From Desulfovibrionales bacterium GWA2_65_9 (GTDB lineage Bacteria > Desulfobacterota > Desulfovibrionia > Desulfovibrionales > Desulfovibrionaceae), in NCBI GenBank assembly GCA_001799475.1, contig MGTN01000144.1:1-16391 (forward strand): a stretch of 16,391 nt of DNA, written 5' to 3'. Of the stretch, positions 13,532-16,391 are shown piece by piece. Position numbers and translations under genes: made by a program. The notes under the pieces are model-generated. The model made no database searches and was not told where the DNA came from. It saw only the letters and a list, made by a program, of their open reading frames with translations. Every line of letters starts with the position of its first letter. The stretch's first letter is position 1.

Positions 13532-15100
13532 ATGGATTTTCTCCCGGTATTCCTGGCATTCTTTCCCGTCATCGCCATCTTCTTCCTGCTCCTGGTGTAC
13601 CGGGTGGCTGCGGACACGGCGGGCTTCATCGGTTGGGTCTTGGCGGCGCTGGTGGCCTGGCTGTATTTCCAGACTCCCGTTGAGGTGGTGCTCACGGCCT
13701 CCCTGGCGGGCATTGTCGCCTCCCTGCCCATCGCGCTGGTCATGGCCGCCAGCATCATGCAGATCACCCTTATGCAGGAGACCGGCGCCGTGGCCCGCGT
13801 GGTGGCGCTGATGAAGACCATCGCCCCGGGCCAGCAGACCGTGCAGATCATGATCATCAACGTGGGCTTCGGCATCCTGTTGACCAGCCTCGGCGCGGTC
13901 ACCGTGTCCATCCTGCCGCCGATCATGCTCGCGCTGGGCTACTCGACCATGACCGCGATATTACTCCCGGCCATCGGCTACGACGCCTTGTGCACCTATG
14001 CGCTGCTCGGCATCCCGGCCGTGGTCTACGCCCAGTTCGTGGGCCGCCCGGTGAACGAGATCGGCGGCTATTTCGCCATGTACATGCCGGTCATCAGCAC
14101 CTGCATCGCGCTGGGCATGCTCCAGGTCACCGGCGGCACGGCCATGGTCAAGAAGGGCTTTGTGCCGGCGGTCATCGCGGGCGTCACCGCGGGCGTCATC
14201 GCCATCCTCATGGCCAAGGTGGGCTTGGTGACCATCACCGGCATCGCGGCGGGCCTGGGCGTCATCGCCGTGCTCGTGCTCTACGTGAAGCTCAAGGGCA
14301 TGCCCCTGCAGGACCGCAGCCTGCTCAACGAAAAAGACCTGGCCGCCGAGGAGCGCCTGAGCCTCCCGCGCGCCGCTTCGCCCTGGATCCTGCTGACCGT
14401 GTTTTCGCTGATCCTGAACGCGCCGGGCCTGCCCTTCTTCAACCTGACGTTCAAAGAGTGGGCCATGCCGCTGGAGATCATCCCCGGCAACCCGGAGAAG
14501 GTCCGCCTGCTCTGGCAGGCCTACTTCTGGGTGGTGGTCTGCACCTTCCTGGCCCTGCCCATCATGCGCGCCACGCGCGAACAGGTCGTGCGCGGACTCA
14601 AGACCTCGGGCAAGCGCGCCTTCCGGCCCATCCTGTCGGCCTCGGTGTTCTTCGCCATCGCCTACATCATGCAGCACTCCGGCAAGGGCATCGACTGGAA
14701 GCTTGTGGTGCCGACCAACAACATGATCTACGTCATGGCCGACGCCTCGGCGGCCACCTTCGGCAAGTTCTACGCGGCCATGGCGCCCTTCCTGGGCCTG
14801 CTCGGCGGCTTCATCAGCGGCTCGGAGACGTCCAGCATCGCCATGCTGACCAAGCTGCACCTGTCCACGGCGGAACGCATCGGGGCCAGCGTCACGGGCG
14901 GCATGATCATCGCGGCGGCCAGCGGCATCGGCGGCGGCCTGGCCAGTGTCATCTCCCCGGCCAAGCTCCAGAACGCGGCCTCGAGCATCGACAAGATCCG
15001 CGAGGCTTCGGTGGCCATCCGCCCGGCCTTTGTCATCTCCATGCTCATCACCACCGTGGTGTCCGTGATGACCATGATCTTCGTCTTCTACGCCATCTGA
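13532..15100 (+). CDS. lctP: L-lactate permease (LctP/LldP family)
   Basis: The 522-residue inner-membrane protein imports lactate, and possibly glycolate, with protons. It shows about a dozen hydrophobic segments from residue 3 to the C-terminus. Family landmarks are the NVGFGILLTSLGAVTVSILP and IGYDALCTYALLGIPAVVYA segments in the first half. In the second half are GLLGGFISGSETSSIAM and a glycine-rich helix before VISPAKLQNAASSI. The length is close to the usual 520-560. GGAGG lies six bases before the ATG at 13532; an upstream in-frame ATG adds 22 unlikely residues. It is a single-gene unit closed by a strong terminator. In a sulfate reducer lactate is a main electron donor. Lactate dehydrogenase genes are not in view. 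Confidence 0.95.
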   Translation: MDFLPVFLAFFPVIAIFFLLLVYRVAADTAGFIGWVLAALVAWLYFQTPVEVVLTASLAGIVASLPIALVMAASIMQITLMQETGAVARVVALMKTIAPGQQTVQIMIINVGFGILLTSLGAVTVSILPPIMLALGYSTMTAILLPAIGYDALCTYALLGIPAVVYAQFVGRPVNEIGGYFAMYMPVISTCIALGMLQVTGGTAMVKKGFVPAVIAGVTAGVIAILMAKVGLVTITGIAAGLGVIAVLVLYVKLKGMPLQDRSLLNEKDLAAEERLSLPRAASPWILLTVFSLILNAPGLPFFNLTFKEWAMPLEIIPGNPEKVRLLWQAYFWVVVCTFLALPIMRATREQVVRGLKTSGKRAFRPILSASVFFAIAYIMQHSGKGIDWKLVVPTNNMIYVMADASAATFGKFYAAMAPFLGLLGGFISGSETSSIAMLTKLHLSTAERIGASVTGGMIIAAASGIGGGLASVISPAKLQNAASSIDKIREASVAIRPAFVISMLITTVVSVMTMIFVFYAI

Positions 15101-15124
15101 TTCCATCTCATCCGGCACCACCCG

Positions 15125-15165
15125 CAAGGGGCCGGAGGCTTGCGCCTTCGGCCCCTTGTTGTTTT
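15125..15165 (+). terminator. Intrinsic terminator after the lactate permease
   Basis: CAAGGGGCCG and CGGCCCCTTG form ten pairs, continued by a G-T pair and AGGC/GCCT, around a TTGC loop. TTGTTTT follows. The hairpin begins 24 bases after the permease stop. Confidence 0.9.
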
Positions 15166-15204
15166 CGGGCGATCTGCTACGTTTGGCCACCAGGAGGATT
15201 TCTG

Positions 15205-16008
15205 ATGCGCCGTATCCTGCCCCTTTTCCCGCTCGCCCTGCTTTTGCTCCTGCTCGCCGCACCCGGCCTGGCCGCAGCCCAGGACGCAGCCCAGGACGCA
15301 GTCCCCCCGTCCGGCACGACCTGGCGCGACCCGGTGACAGGCATGGAGTTCGTGTGGGTGCCGGGCGGCATGCTCAAGCCGGGCTTCGGCCCCGCCGCCA
15401 AGGACCCATACTATGCCGACGACCTGGACCGCGTGCAGCAGGTTCCCGGATTCTGGCTGGGCAAATTCGAGGTGACGCAGGCCCAGTGGCTCCGGGTGAT
15501 GGACGCAAACCCCTCGGAATTCCAGAAAGCCCCAGACCTTCCCGTGGAACGGGTGTCCATGCCCGAGGCCCAGGAATTCATCGCCCGGCTCAACGCCAAG
15601 GGCGCGGCCAGATTCCGCCTGCCCACGGATGCGGAGTGGGAGTACGCCGCCCGCTCCGGTGGTCGGCCGGAGGACCCCTCGGGCCTGCACGATGCCGACC
15701 GGGTGGCCTGGCACAAGGGCAACAGCGGCGGCCAGACACACCCTGTGGGCTCCAAAAGTCCCAACAGCCTTAGGCTCCACGACATGCGCGGCAATGTCTG
15801 GGAATGGTGCGCCGGGGCCGAACCCGATGGCGTTTCGCCAGCCGGTGGACGAAAGAACCCGCCAGCGCCCGCCGGGGCCCTGTTCCATTCCAGTCGCGGC
15901 GGCGGCTGGAACGACGGGGGCACAGCGGTGTATGCCGTCAGGCTGGGACTTGCCGGGCCCGATTACCGGCGCAACGACCAGGGCCTGCGCCTCGTGCGCA
16001 TCCCCTGA
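15205..16008 (+). CDS. Secreted formylglycine-generating-enzyme-fold protein (SUMF1/FGE family), probably non-catalytic
   Basis: The 267-residue protein has a Sec signal peptide (MRR, poly-Leu, cleavage near AAA|QD at 25) and then an FGE-sulfatase domain over most of its length. Landmarks in order are GMEFVWVPGG (46-55), GFWLGKFEVTQAQW (82-95), FRLPTDAEWEYAAR (137-150), LHDMRGNVWEW (191-201), RGGGWNDG (231-238) and GLRLVR (260-265). The only cysteine in the mature protein is C202, so the cysteine pair used by true FGE is absent. It is better seen as a ligand- or partner-binding member. AGGAGG lies seven bases before the ATG. A 12-nt duplication gives QDAAQDA just after the signal. No sulfatase gene is near. 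Confidence 0.88.
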   Translation: MRRILPLFPLALLLLLLAAPGLAAAQDAAQDAVPPSGTTWRDPVTGMEFVWVPGGMLKPGFGPAAKDPYYADDLDRVQQVPGFWLGKFEVTQAQWLRVMDANPSEFQKAPDLPVERVSMPEAQEFIARLNAKGAARFRLPTDAEWEYAARSGGRPEDPSGLHDADRVAWHKGNSGGQTHPVGSKSPNSLRLHDMRGNVWEWCAGAEPDGVSPAGGRKNPPAPAGALFHSSRGGGWNDGGTAVYAVRLGLAGPDYRRNDQGLRLVRIP

Positions 16009-16068
16009 CCGGCCACGGGTTCCTGATGCGCCATTGACCGCTCTCGCCCTTGGGCGTAGACGCCAAGC

Positions 16069-16296
16069 ATGCACATCACCATCAGATGCTTCGCCACACT
16101 CTCGCGGTTCACCCCGCCCGATGCCGAGGCCTTCGCCGTCACCCCCGGCGAGACCGCCGGGCAGTTGGCCCAGCGCCTGGGCATCCCCCTGGCGGAGCTC
16201 AAGCTCGTGTTCATAAACGGCGCGCACGTGGAGCTCACCGCGCAACTGGCCGACGGGGACCGCGTGGGCCTGTTCCCGGCCGTGGGAGGAGGCTAG
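16069..16296 (+). CDS. MoaD/ThiS-family ubiquitin-like sulfur-carrier protein
   Basis: The 75-residue product has the beta-grasp pattern of MoaD: an opening strand MHITIRCFATLSRF, a central LAQRLGIPLAELKLVFINGAH segment, DGDRVGLFPAV, and a Gly-Gly-Gly end whose terminal glycine would be adenylated and thiocarboxylated. It may supply sulfur for molybdopterin, tungstopterin or thiamine synthesis; the sequence does not decide. No good Shine-Dalgarno is seen. A small hairpin (CTTGG/CCAAG, 16049-16067) lies right before the ATG. The next gene starts after two bases, so the two form an operon. Confidence 0.85.
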   Translation: MHITIRCFATLSRFTPPDAEAFAVTPGETAGQLAQRLGIPLAELKLVFINGAHVELTAQLADGDRVGLFPAVGGG

Positions 16297-16298
16297 CC

Positions 16299-16391
16299 AT
16301 GCCCCTGTTCCTGGACCTGGACGAGCGCATCCGCGCGCTGACCCGCGTGGACATCCTGGACGACGGCCGCCAGTGCCAGGTGCTGCCCTAC
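16299..16391 (+). CDS. Start of a gene cut by the window end, possibly the MoaD-like protein's partner
   Basis: Only 31 codons are present, beginning MPLFLDLDERIRAL. The ATG follows GGGAGGAGG by six bases and lies two bases after the MoaD-like stop, so the start is secure. A partner of a ubiquitin-like sulfur carrier is often an E1-like ThiF/MoeB enzyme, but the visible residues carry no diagnostic motif. The identity is open. Confidence 0.6.
   Translation, partial: MPLFLDLDERIRALTRVDILDDGRQCQVLPY

Noticed and set aside
13961..15262. 433-codon minus-strand frame over the lactate permease
   Set aside because: It mirrors the permease codons and is dominated by Asp, Gly, His and Arg. The plus-strand permease is clear.

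Overview
The window looks like chromosome of a high-GC sulfate-reducing deltaproteobacterium of the Desulfovibrionaceae type. The basis is a periplasmic (Tat-exported) two-subunit [NiFe] hydrogenase of the Desulfovibrio HynBA kind with its maturation genes, a lactate permease, and many Fe-S redox proteins in a GC-rich background. The genus is inferred from gene content; no rRNA or other phylogenetic marker lies in the window.

Left part (1-4783, all minus strand). A solute-binding lipoprotein of the branched-chain amino acid family is translationally coupled by a 4-nt overlap to a membrane diguanylate cyclase. No transporter permease or ATPase accompanies them, so they read as a candidate ligand-sensing c-di-GMP pair. 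Upstream lie a tRNA-Leu(CAG) with a strong intrinsic terminator, then a Si-type (GltA) citrate synthase.

Middle part. Divergent from citrate synthase, a two-gene plus-strand unit (5047-6590) encodes a Tat-exported four-cluster ferredoxin subunit and a small four-helix membrane protein with candidate haem histidines, closed by a good terminator. No catalytic subunit is attached, and one canonical Fe-S cysteine is glycine. A low-GC patch (about 46% by hand count over 6721-7080) holds a 100-residue membrane protein. It follows, on the minus strand, the hydrogenase operon: small subunit, large subunit, terminator-like hairpin, maturation protease, HypC (10695 down to 7081).

Right part. Divergent from the hydrogenase is a tight plus-strand trio (11023-12754): a YkgJ-like cysteine-cluster protein, an MTH1187-type thiamine-binding protein and an iron-sulfur-flavoprotein-like reductase. 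The trio ends in a 12-nt tandem repeat that copies its stop codon. A minus-strand lipoprotein of unknown function follows, then a lactate permease with a 15-pair terminator, a secreted FGE-fold protein lacking FGE's catalytic cysteines, a MoaD/ThiS-like sulfur carrier and the first 31 codons of another gene.

Together the genes describe anaerobic lactate and hydrogen metabolism: lactate import, hydrogen uptake or production in the periplasm, citrate synthesis for biosynthesis, and several small redox modules whose partners are not in view. The least explained parts are the binding-protein/diguanylate-cyclase pair, the orphan ferredoxin/membrane-protein pair and the YkgJ-MTH1187-flavoprotein trio.
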